This document shows, in pieces, positions 19,115 through 27,973 of a DNA stretch of 27,973 nucleotides (position 1 is its first letter; each line of letters starts with the position of its first letter). Below the pieces are notes generated by a model. That model did no database searches, was not told the DNA's origin, and worked only from the letters and a program-made list of their open reading frames with translations. The position numbers were made by a program, and so were the translations under genes. Source of the DNA: Stenocarpella maydis (taxonomy: Eukaryota; Ascomycota; Sordariomycetes; Diaporthales; Diaporthaceae); the NCBI GenBank assembly GCA_002270565.1, contig NQMI01000244.1, forward strand, positions 9,609 to 37,581. Direction: 5' to 3'.

Positions 19115-20289
19115 ATGGATACCTTGATAGCGGCCATGGCATGCGTAGCGATGCAAGCACTCAGTGCCCGTATGTGATGGGCACTTCAAATGTTACTGTC
19201 TGGGTGTACGCGGCCGTCGACATTTTCTTACACGGCTACAGCTGTCTCTTCCACGCCGAGCATCCTGATCTTCACCAAGACCGCCGGGTACCGTCATGAC
19301 AGGCATGGAAACGTCCCACCCTATGAGCCCCTCCTTGCTTTCCAGGGCCAACGTCAACTAACGTTACATACATGTACCCAGCATTCCCAACGCCATCGAC
19401 CTCGTCACGTCGATCGCTAACAAGAATGGGTGGCACGTCGCCGCGACGGAGGACTCATCAGTCTTCACTACCCCGGGGGCCCTGAGCAACTACACCGCCA
19501 TGGCGTTCCTCCATACCACGGGTGACTTCTTGGTAGAGGACGAGTTTGACGGTCTGTATGAGTTCCTGGTTGACGGTGGCTCGTGGCTAGGTATTCATTC
19601 AGGTCCGTTGTTCTAATATTGCTGGCTGCTCACTAAGACCTGTCACTGCTGACCGAGTTGAAATAGCTGCGGGCTTTTGGAATGCCACACCACCGTGGTA
19701 TACCACCTTGGTAGGGTCGCAGGTAAGGCCCTGTCCAACCGCAAATATAACCACACCGCAGCTCCTGACAATTCTGGACACACAAGTTCGAGTTTCACCC
19801 TGCTCACCAGATTGGACCTGCACCGATGCGCAGAAGGAGCGCTATCCCACCGGTAAGCCTCCCCCTCCCCCGCAGTACTCAAATCATACATCGCAAATAC
19901 GAGAGATGGCTGACCAAGCCCCCGTAATCCATATAGACGGTAATATCCGCAACGACATTGTAGCGATCCGGGACCCTTCCCACCCCTCCACCGCCGGTCT
20001 CCCTACAAGCCAGAACCGCACGGACGAGTGGTACTCGTACCGGGACAACGTCGACCTGTCGGCCAACTACACCGTCCTCGCCACGCTGAACGAGACGTAC
20101 ATCGATGACATCACGCCCGCGTATTTGAGCATGAAGCCCACTCACCCGATCTCGTGGTATCACCTGTTCGAGGGGAAGTCCAGGGCGTGGTACACAGGTC
20201 AAGGCCATACTGTCGAGACGTACAGCGAAGAGTACTTCATCCAGCACGTCACAGGAGGGTTGGAGTGGGTTGTTGGCGCGAAGGAATGA
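19115..20289 (+). CDS. Secreted ThuA-domain (trehalose-utilisation-like) protein, apparent one-base frameshift
   Basis: Six exons are deduced: 19115-19169, 19242-19302, 19382-19602, 19667-19722, 19787-19852 and 19937-20289. The first encodes a signal peptide (MDTLIAAMACVAMQALSA) with a GTATGT donor. ThuA blocks follow in order: ILIFTKTAGYRHDSIP, TTGDF, GIHSAAGFWNATPPWY, LVGSQFEFHP, DPSHPSTAGLP, RTDEWYSYRD, HPISWYHLFEGKSRAWYTG and GHTVETYSEEYF. This is the glutamine-amidotransferase-like fold, with function in fungi unclear. Two oddities: intron 2 (19303-19381) has a GC donor, and exon 5 is one base short, so FEFHP and the following CSPDWTC are in different frames. Reading straight through 19667-19852 with no intron keeps the frame open (291 residues) but replaces FEFHP with unfamiliar sequence. 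Either the gene has a frameshift (mutation or sequencing error; about 270 residues if whole) or an unusual exon is used. Confidence 0.8.
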
Positions 20290-21514
20290 AGACAGCCACT
20301 CCTGGGGAAACGGCCGCCTGTTCAATGTGATACGAGGCTGGAGGCTGGGAAATTCAGTGCTGATGGATAACCTGAGAACAGCAGGGTCACGATCCGATTG
20401 GTAGTGGTCTTCGCGAAGACAATGCACCTTCTTTCATCAGCAGAGATAGTAGTCATCTGGTCTGCTAGTGCAATGCTTGCATACCATCTGCGAGTGCTTT
20501 GAGATATTCGTCTGTGTCCAAGCCGGTGCTGTCCAATGAAAATTCCGTCCTCTTGGAAGTTCGAGGGCTAGTTGATGGCGCGAGCGTGCCTACACCCGCA
20601 GATGCTCAGACAGACACAGCTTGAAGATGAAGACCAATTACTGGAATGTATAGCGGCACCGATAGGCGGGTGGCTGGATCGTTGTACATGACGTCGCAGA
20701 GACCTTTTCTGCTTATTCCTTCTCACTGCAAGCCGTGGCAAGATCTTTGGGTCGTCTCCCCGGCGCCTATTTCCCGTTCGAGTTGTGATGGCATGCACAT
20801 GTGCACACAGCCCATAATGGATTGTCCTCTTGAGAAACATTTTTGATGGGGACGACCTAGCCCCAGTTGGTTTATGATTAAGCCACATGCCGGACGGATG
20901 ACCACCAGCGTCGGGTGCCCTTCAGCCCTGGGTCAAGTGAGCCCAAGAAATAGTTCCGAGTCGTTCGGATACTTGAACGTGTTCCACGGCTCTTTGCACA
21001 TTCTCCGTTGGCCGATTTGTGTAGATGCTCGGCACTGGTATCATGGCGCTATGCTCGAGGATCATGCAGGCGAGCACTCGTCTGCACTGGTAACAAGACC
21101 AGTCATCTCATGAAGAATTGGACTGACAGAGTAGATGGTGTAGATGCACGGTGAGTGGATCCCAGTGATGTGGGATCTCATACACATGGCACACACTATC
21201 CGCCACATTAACGCCACAAAGCAGAGCGTAAAGTGGTACTGAAACTGCCCGTTGCGTGATGCTGAGCCCACGACAGACAATCGTATATTCGGTTATGCCC
21301 GGCTCGTCGCTCTTCTTAGGTGGATCCCCGCGGTGCGAGGGATGATACAGGCCAGTGTCTCGATAGGGCGTCCAACTAACGATAGGGATCGCCCATCGAT
21401 CCATGGCTTCTGAGGCGTGTTGTTCTAGCAGCTGGATCGAATCCGGGAACGTTTCTTACGTGGCAAGCGTTCCGATTTCCTAGGTAATGTTCACCTACCG
21501 CGTTCGCAAATTGC
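20290..21514. other. Intergenic, no gene seen
   Basis: This is the shared downstream region of the convergent ThuA gene (plus) and dynactin p27 gene (minus). Frames up to about 106 codons exist on both strands but overlap and lack any motif. Confidence 0.5.
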
Positions 21515-22186
21515 TCACTGGAACTTGGACGGATTGCTGGGGATCAGCTTCCGCATGACCTCGAGCTGCCTGACCTGCGCCCTGGTGCGGATGTCCACTA
21601 CGTCGCGCTTGTCACGCCGTCGCAGGCCGTTGGAAAAGACGACGGTGTAGTCCGGGATCCTCTCACCGGGGGCTATGACCGTCCGCGGCGAGATCGTGCA
21701 GTACTGATAAGTACCCGCGTCAGCCGTTATGTTATGAGATGCATCGATTGAGGAAGAGTTCCCAAGACCCACCTTCCCGACGACCGCACCGCTCCCGATC
21801 CGGCTGCCTACGCCGATTATGGTGCCCTGTCCAACAACCGTACCGCCCGCCTCGATTGTGGAACCAACCTCGACGGTGCAGTAGTCCATTATGGTGACCG
21901 TGGCACCGCTGCCGCCAGCCCCCGAGTTCCCGGAAGGCAGCGCGCCGATGTGTGTCCGTTCGTGCACGACGCAACGCTTACCGATATCAATGGCGCCGGC
22001 GAGCGACTCGATCTTAGCTCGCGGGTGGACGAGGCTCTCGGTGCGCAGCTGGATGGTGTGAGCGCCGGTGAGGATGGCCGAGTCGGCGATAACAAGAGAG
22101 CTGGAGAAGCGGACAGGGGCCTTGGGGCCGGCCTGGGCGACGGGAGGGAGGATGGAGTGACGCTTCGAAGAGGAGGAAGAAGACAT
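21515..22186 (-). CDS. DCTN6: Dynactin subunit p27 (subunit 6)
   Basis: A single uninterrupted frame of 223 residues. After a short Ser-rich start, residues about 28-175 show left-handed beta-helix hexapeptide periodicity (for example HTIQLRTESLVHPRAKIES, then IDIGKRCVV, TVEVGSTIEAGGTVVGQGTI, IGVGSRIGSGAVVG). The C-terminal part has YTVVFSNGLRRRDKRD and a final helix with EVMRKLIPSNPSKFQ, matching the p27 pattern (x-LRR- then L-x-x-LMKILPN) rather than p25. p27 sits with p25, p62 and Arp11 at the pointed end of the dynactin filament and helps dynein bind cargo such as early endosomes and nuclei. It is cytoplasmic. A Gly/Ser-rich loop (SGNSGAGGSGA, about 85-95) interrupts the helix, as the p27 family allows. 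It is divergent from the complex I gene, with 630 bp between the two starts. Confidence 0.88.
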   Translation of the reverse strand: MSSSSSSKRHSILPPVAQAGPKAPVRFSSSLVIADSAILTGAHTIQLRTESLVHPRAKIESLAGAIDIGKRCVVHERTHIGALPSGNSGAGGSGATVTIMDYCTVEVGSTIEAGGTVVGQGTIIGVGSRIGSGAVVGKVGLGNSSSIDASHNITADAGTYQYCTISPRTVIAPGERIPDYTVVFSNGLRRRDKRDVVDIRTRAQVRQLEVMRKLIPSNPSKFQ

Positions 22187-22816
22187 TGCGGCCGGTTTTT
22201 ATCGTATAGACTTTCACGCCTGAGTGTCGTGCCGTGAGCCTCGTGGTCTAGCCTGCTGCTGCCATCAGCTTGCAGGGAGCATGGACATGGTTGTTGATGT
22301 TGATGTTGATATTGATGTTGGAGGCGGTCGGCGGAGTGATGGACGGGCCGGGGCAAAAACGGCCGTGCAACAGAGTCCAATAGTCAGAGACTTCTCCGAG
22401 ACAGGCAGCTCCTTGTCTGGTGGCTCTGCCGCACCGCTGTCGTGGTTGTGGTGGTGGTGGTGATGGTGGTGGTTGCGACAGATGGTCACTTGAGCAAGAG
22501 TCAATGAGGTCAGGCCGAGGAAGCTGGTTGCCACCCCGGCAATCCGTGCACTAACAGCAATGAAGGTCGCTGCACGCAGGCTCAGGAGCGATGGAGCCGC
22601 CCGTCTGTTATCGCCCCAGATGGCAGAGCCGCACAGGGCCGGTGTGGGCCAATCAACGCATCTTCCATTCTAAGCGGCCCAAGTGCCTCTCAATTGCACC
22701 TGGACTTCGCAACCCCGAGCAACAATCACAACGACAGCGACACTCTTGCTGCCAATTGGCAACCCCCCCGCAAAACCGCTCGACCGAGCACCGACACACA
22801 CCCCGCCGCCCCCACC
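22187..22816. promoter_or_regulatory. Divergent promoter region, dynactin p27 / complex I 51 kDa
   Basis: The 630 bp between two starts hold a GTTGAT trinucleotide-type repeat (about 22288-22320), a GGT repeat (about 22441-22475) and two CCAAT pentamers on the plus strand (22649-22653 and 22752-22756). The first lies about 165 bp upstream of the complex I ATG. The Hap2/3/5 (CCAAT-binding) complex is a known activator of respiratory genes in fungi, so a role here is plausible but unproven. The last 100 bases are CA-rich and probably 5' UTR. Confidence 0.5.
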
Positions 22817-24508
22817 ATGTTATCGCGAACGACAGCACCGACAGCAAAGTCCTCCGCCCAGGCACTGTCCAGGGCCGTGGCACCGGCAGCAGCAACAGCA
22901 GGAGTCGCCGCCACCGGCACACATCACAGCTCCCCGCGCGGCTTCGCGACCGTCCAGGATGGCAACCCGGTGAGGCACTACGGCGGCCTCAAGGACCAGG
23001 ACCGAATCTTTCAAAACCTCTACGGCCGGTACCCTCCCGACCTGAAACACGCAAAGAAGATGGGTGACTGGCACAAGACGAAGGAGATCGTGCTCAAGGG
23101 CCATGACTGGATCATCGGTGAGATCAAGGCCTCTGGCCTGCGAGGAAGAGGAGGTGCTGGCTTCCCCTCGGGGCTGAAATGGGTATGTTGTGCTCTATTG
23201 AGCTAGGCCTCTCCACCATCAGACCTCCGATCCTTGCAGATTGGCGCTGACGATTCTTCCTCGCCCCAGTCTTTCATGAACCCCAAGGGCTGGGAGAATG
23301 ACAAGAAGCCCCGGTACCTCGTCGTTAACGCGGATGAGGGCGAGCCTGGAACCTGCAAGGACCGTGAGATCATGCGCAAGGACCCGCACAAGCTCGTCGA
23401 GGGCTGCCTCATCGCCGGCCGTGCCATGAACGCCACCGCCGCCTACATCTATATTCGTGGCGAGTTCGTCTACGAGGCCGCCATCCTGCAGGAGGCCATC
23501 AACGAGGCGTACGCCGACGGCCTTATCGGCAAGAACGCCTGTGGATCAGGCTATGACTTTGACGTCTACGTCCACCGCGGCGCCGGTGCCTACGTCTGTG
23601 GAGAGGAGACGAGTTTGATCGAGTCGCTCGAGGGCAAGCCCGGAAAGCCTAGGTTGAAGCCGCCATTCCCGGCCGCCATCGGTCTGTTTGGCTGCGCCTC
23701 AACAGTTACCAACGTTGAGACCGTCGCTGTCGCGCCCACCATCTGCCGCCGCGGCGGCAGCTGGTTTGCCAGCTTCGGCCGTGAGCGGAACCAGGGCACC
23801 AAGCTGTACTGCATCAGCGGCCACGTCAACAACCCCGTTACCGTCGAGGAGGAGATGAGCATCCCGCTGCGCGAGCTGATCGACAAGCACTGCGGCGGCG
23901 TCCGCGGCGGATGGGACAATCTGCTGGCCGTCATCCCCGGCGGCTCGTCCACCCCCGTGCTACCCAAGCACATATGTGACGACCAACTGATGGACTTTGA
24001 CGCTCTCAAGGACAGCCAGTCCGGCCTGGGAACCGCTGCCGTCATCGTCATGGACAAGAGCACTGACATCGTCCGTGCCATCGCCCGCCTGTCGCACTTC
24101 TACCGCCACGAGTCCTGCGGCCAGTGCACGCCCTGTCGCGAGGGCAGCAAGTGGACCGAGCAGATCATGAGCAGGTTCGAGAAGGGCCAGGGCCGCCTGC
24201 GCGAGATCGACATGATCCAGGAGTTGACCAAGCAGGTAGAGGGTCACACCATCTGCGGTACGCACTAGCTCCAAACCCCCCCCCTTTCCCAACCTCCCTA
24301 TATTCGCGTTGCATGAGACTGACTCTTCGTCCTCGTAGCTCTCGGCGAGGCGTTCGCATGGCCCATCCAGGGTCTCATCCGCCACTTCAGGCCCGAGCTA
24401 GAGAGGCGCATGCAGGACTTTGCACAGAAGAACGGTGGCGAGGCCCTGGCCGGCGGCTGGCCGCACGATGCAAGAGCCAAGGGCCACCTCGTCGCGCCAG
24501 GCCAGTAG
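22817..24508 (+). CDS. nuo-51: NADH:ubiquinone oxidoreductase 51 kDa subunit (complex I, NDUFV1/NuoF)
   Basis: Three exons, 22817-23182, 23270-24257 and 24339-24508, have introns of 87 bp (GTATGT to CCCCAG) and 81 bp (GTACGC to CGTAG). They close in frame to 507 residues, near the size of the Neurospora 51 kDa subunit. The ATG at 22817 sits in a CACCATG context; the frame is open further upstream but that part is non-conserved. An Arg/Ala/Ser-rich N-terminus (about 1-40) is a mitochondrial targeting sequence. [16 protein letters not shown] (about 107-122) is the FMN/NADH glycine-rich loop, followed by [14 protein letters not shown]. The N3 4Fe-4S cluster ligands are Cys405, Cys408, Cys411 (CGQCTPC) and Cys451. 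The protein accepts electrons from NADH onto FMN at the tip of the matrix arm of complex I. It looks fully intact. Confidence 0.97.
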
Positions 24509-24678
24509 ACTGTGTGAGAGGAGGCCGGGAGTTGCGTATTTTTCGAGAGTTGATTGGCAAGTAGCGGCGCACGGTGAACTTCAGAAGACAAAAACCAAAG
24601 AACATTTTGTAAACCTGAATCTGTACATTGTTCCTAAGCCCGTAGCGGTGGTAGAATTCCATTGGGAATGTACTTTAC

Positions 24679-24713
<35 letters not shown>

Positions 24714-26683
24714 GCTGCACATAGTTTATTGTCGTCTGCAAGTTTAGCAGTAGTCAGCGGAATTGTTGAACGTGCAGCGATGCCTCAAGCTAAATTCCAG
24801 TCGGGCGTGCCGCGCTTATTTATTCTTACGCAAAACAGAGGTCGAAAAAAAAAGGAATTGGACGGGGGATATTTCCAAACTGCAAATCAAAGGGCCTGGC
24901 TTACGAGAGCGCCCTGGAAACGGCCTTAGAAGTACATGTACGGTAGGAGGGGTGGACCACTCCGCAGATCATCAAACCACTATGGAGTGCTCCAGCAGGC
25001 CATCTAGTTGGGCAGAAGGGAGTCTCTTCTCAAATGAATCTGCTTTCCACCCCAAGGAAAAGGTGCCTTGTTCACTTGGATCACTACATTGCTAACCAAG
25101 TCACAGGTTCTCAGGCCTAGGGATCCAACACCAATCAATGATTACTTCAAGTAAGAAGGGACTATTTAAGGGTTGGGTAGAAACTGTTTGCGTGTACTTA
25201 ATCAGCGTACATATTCCTAGAGTACCCTCGGAGCTGCAGTTCCCTTTATACAATAATAAATGCTCAAAGGGGCAGAGCAACGAGAAATCGTTGCGGCTGC
25301 CGGAAGCGACAGACACAAGGTGTTCCCGTAATGGTTGTTATCTATGGTTGGAATCCTCCACAGAAGTGGCAGCCCATAAAATTAAATGGTTGTACCTAAA
25401 ACTGTGCCGGTGACTATGCGTATAAGTCATCGACTCATTGTCCGCAATATTACTTTGACGGGGTGTAATGACGGATGTACATTTGCAGGTTGCAATTGCA
25501 CATCTTCAGTTGCTCATTTTGCAGCCACATTATGCTCAGTCTCAGGATTGAAATGGCAAGGGAGGGCCTCGTCTATCTGCCAATATCGATTCCAGAGGAA
25601 GAGGAAGGAGATACTTCTACAACATTCGGTATTCAACTTTGTTTGTTGTGGCCCTCCATCGTCTTTTCTCCCTCTTTCTCGCTAGATTCAGCAGACGTAC
25701 TCAGTGGGATACTTCCCTGTTCCTTTACCAAATACGCAAAGCGATTGCTCACCACCGTAGGAGGGAGTAATTCAATCTGAAAGCCAAGCCTTGATTCACC
25801 ACAAAGGCCTTTGGGCGATGTGGCACCTCTCGGCCTACGATGTACTATCTCCGGAGTCGAAGTTGACATGGACATAAGTATGGAATAGGAGAATTATATG
25901 ATTACTACACATGTACACTGTGGCAGCATTCCGAAGTAAAGCAGCCTCTAAGGTTCCGGCTGAACTTGATAAATGGTGGTCTGCCTCAATTGGAACGGCA
26001 AATTTGGATGCCCGTGACAGCACGGGGAAGACAATACACCAAACAAACCTTGGAATCCTGATTCAGGCCTGGCTTTTGGCCTCAATTGTGATACAGAAAA
26101 CGAGTGCGGGGGCATGTTAGCTAGTGTCTTGGAATCTCGGGGTCGTCTTGAAACGGGCACTCGGAGCGCATACGTAACACCTATAACATAATGCGGTCGA
26201 AGCCCATACCTCCTCTAGTTATAGTCTACCGCCTTTTGAAGTCCTCGACGTGCATGATTTGAGGGCTGAGGCCTCCCACTCAAATTGACCTGCGAGCAAC
26301 AAAACACACCCTGGCAGAGTCATTGCCAGACTTTCCAGCCTGAAGAGTATTTTGTCCTATGACAGTGGAAAGTTGCAAGAATGGATGGTCATGAGTGCCG
26401 AGATGGAAGATGGCTGCCCAGGTGTGGCCTGCTTGTGTCGGCAAAGTTGTGGGCCGACAGAGACGTCGGGCTTCCACGACCCGTGTGTGCCGATCTCACG
26501 TCTCTCACCCTCCTCACACCATCTTCAATCCAGCATACTTCCACCAATATGGCTTCAAAAGCGATCACACCCTAGCCGAAGTTGACCAAGTAGCATAGAT
26601 CGGTGCCTATCCGGCGATAAAGAGGCTGCACTCAGCTGCAACACGGTGCAGGACCTGCTTGGCTTTGCGGAAGAGACGACATA
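24509..26683. other. Intergenic, no gene seen
   Basis: About 2.2 kb. It starts with the complex I 3' UTR region and a CT/GT microsatellite. Later open frames (maximum about 170 codons, starting inside the complex I gene) are shadows or chance. No domain, tRNA or transposon residue was recognised. The last few hundred bases contain the Pex11-family promoter. Confidence 0.5.
24679..24713. repeat. (CT)n(GT)n compound microsatellite
   Basis: About nine or ten CT units pass directly into about seven GT units, 170 bp beyond the complex I stop codon. Confidence 0.9.
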
Positions 26684-27793
26684 ATGGCACCGTCTACGCT
26701 TGAGCAGTTCATCCGCTTCGGCACTGATGCTGGTGAGTTCCCAGGCCTCGAACTTCACCGTTCGACATTTACGCAGCCCCTTGCTCCTCATTCCATCTCC
26801 CCCAGGTGCTGATGCTTTACTTTTTCAGCCGCCATAGAAAGGATGCTGCGCATGGTCCAGTCTATAATCATGGTCGTCATGTCGTATTCCCTCCTTCTGG
26901 ACGGCTTCGGCAAGCTGGTGGTGTTAGGCAATACAATTGTCTGGACCAATGCCAGGACCATGGGCGTGATGGTGCTCCAAAAGATGAGAGACCACCTGGG
27001 CCTTGCCCGGCGCTTTTTCCGGATGTTCCGCTTCCTCGAGAGCTTCTACGCTGCACACCAGCTATACACGTCACTATACTCCCCTCCATCGACGCCGCCG
27101 CCGCCAGTGGCAGAAGCGACCCCCTCTCAGCCCGCAGCAGCCGGGCCCGAGAGCAAGGATGCATCCAAGCAGGCAGGCCACGCCACCCCCGTACACCAAC
27201 ACCACCCTAACTGCCGGCACGGGCGCAGGCCAGGCCCCCCGACCGAGGCCTGGCTCGACATATTCGGCCGAACCTTTAACGGTATGTACCTGCTCCTCGA
27301 AACCCTATGCCTCGTGGACGCCCTCCAGGTACCGGGCTTCTCGCTCTGGGGGGAGCAGTGGTTCCGGGTCCTCTTCGTCGAAAGCCAGCGCTTCTGGTTC
27401 TTCGGGCTTGGCTGCGGGGTGGCCAGCGGACTGGTGAAGATCGTCAAGCTTCTCGCGTATGCGCCCGTGCCGCCTACGGGGGAGGGCTACGGCACGGGGC
27501 AGGGGAAGGACGAGAGCGAGATGGCGGATTGGGAGAAGGAGAGGGAGAGATTGAGGAGGATCATGTGGGTACGGAAGGAGCAGAGGAGGCTTTGGAAGGA
27601 GAATATCAGGTACAAGTCCAGGGGGCTGGTGAGGAAGTGCGTGGCGGATCTGCTGGATATGGTCATGCCTGGGAGCATCGTGGGCTGGTGGAATGTCGAT
27701 CAGGGTGTGCTGGGGCTCATCCTGATCATCACGACGTATCTGACGGGCTGGGAAGTATGGGAACGGTGTGGGAGGGAGCTTGAACGCCAGTGA
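26684..27793 (+). CDS. Pex11-family peroxisomal membrane protein (Pex11C-like)
   Basis: Two exons, 26684-26732 and 26829-27793, with a 96 bp intron (GTGAGT to TTTTTCAG), give 337 residues. The start (TLEQFIRFGTDA) joined to AIERMLRMVQSI fits the N-terminal amphipathic helix typical of Pex11 proteins, and RFFRMFRFLESFYAAHQLY is a second family block. A Pro/His-rich, low-complexity spacer lies at about 93-138. Hydrophobic stretches follow near residues 152-166, 181-215 (FWFFGLGCGVASGLVKIVKLL) and at the C-terminus (GVLGLILIITTYLTGW). Pex11 proteins bend and elongate peroxisome membranes before fission and have channel-like activity. Filamentous ascomycetes carry several paralogs; C-type is my best guess from the spacer and N-terminus. 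The 5' exon is only 16 codons long, so without splicing the protein would lose its start. It looks intact. Confidence 0.85.
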
Positions 27794-27973
27794 GCCAACA
27801 CGCGCGCGTCCCACAAACGTAGAGTCAACGCATTCTGTGGAACATCCATGTGTCCTAAGCACTCTGAATTCGTAGAAGTAAACTCGCCTTAAGGTCTAAG
27901 TTTCTAGAAAAGAACAAAACAAATGAAAGAAGCTTTTATAAGCCCAGGACACGCTTGGTTTCAGGGTTAGGGG
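27794..27973. other. 3' flank of the Pex11-family gene
   Basis: This is the downstream flank of the Pex11-family gene. It holds no gene. An AAAACAAAACAAATGAAA stretch may be near the poly(A) site. Confidence 0.4.

Noticed and set aside
27963..27973. CAGGGTTAGGGG at the window end, resembling the fungal telomere repeat TTAGGG
   Set aside because: There is only one copy, directly after ordinary unique sequence; a single hexamer is expected by chance and the window edge is arbitrary.

Overview
The window looks like nuclear DNA of a filamentous ascomycete (Pezizomycotina; a Sordariomycete-like fungus is my guess, class not provable from here). The reasons are short spliceosomal introns (about 60-170 bp) with GTAAGT-type donors, CTAAC-type branch sites and CAG/TAG acceptors, secreted fungal hydrolase families including a Cip1-like protein, a nuclear complex I 51 kDa gene, and AT-rich stretches with the TpA-rich look of repeat-induced point mutation (RIP).

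Layout. 1-1345 is an AT-rich, RIP-like gene desert. 1346-5671 is gene-poor; it holds one orphan membrane-protein ORF (2608-3096) and a second AT-rich island (about 4861-5215). 5672-11493 is a block of secreted hydrolases: a Cip1-like protein (minus), a proteinase K-type subtilase (minus) and an M28 aminopeptidase with a PA domain (plus). The last two diverge from one 635 bp intergenic region. 13211-14509 is a GliT-like FAD disulfide oxidoreductase. 15925-17766 is a large intronless gene joining a PPCDC/Hal3-like flavoprotein domain that lacks the expected catalytic residues, an F-box-like motif and ankyrin-like repeats with a recurrent L-[DE]-W-W motif. 19115-20289 is a secreted ThuA-domain protein with an apparent one-base frameshift and a GC-AG intron. 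From 21515 on the genes are conserved housekeeping ones: dynactin p27 (minus) divergent from NADH dehydrogenase 51 kDa (plus), then a Pex11-family peroxin (plus).

How they may work together. The subtilase (endoprotease) and M28 enzyme (exopeptidase) are a natural pair for extracellular protein breakdown and may share control. The Cip1-like protein points to plant cell wall breakdown. This accessory secretome lies beside RIP-type DNA, while the other end is core genome. Multi-exon models were built by hand from splice signals and reading-frame phase and close in frame except at one ThuA junction. No tRNA, rRNA, CRISPR array or intact transposon was seen. The strongest candidate for something unusual is the flavoprotein/F-box-like/repeat fusion.
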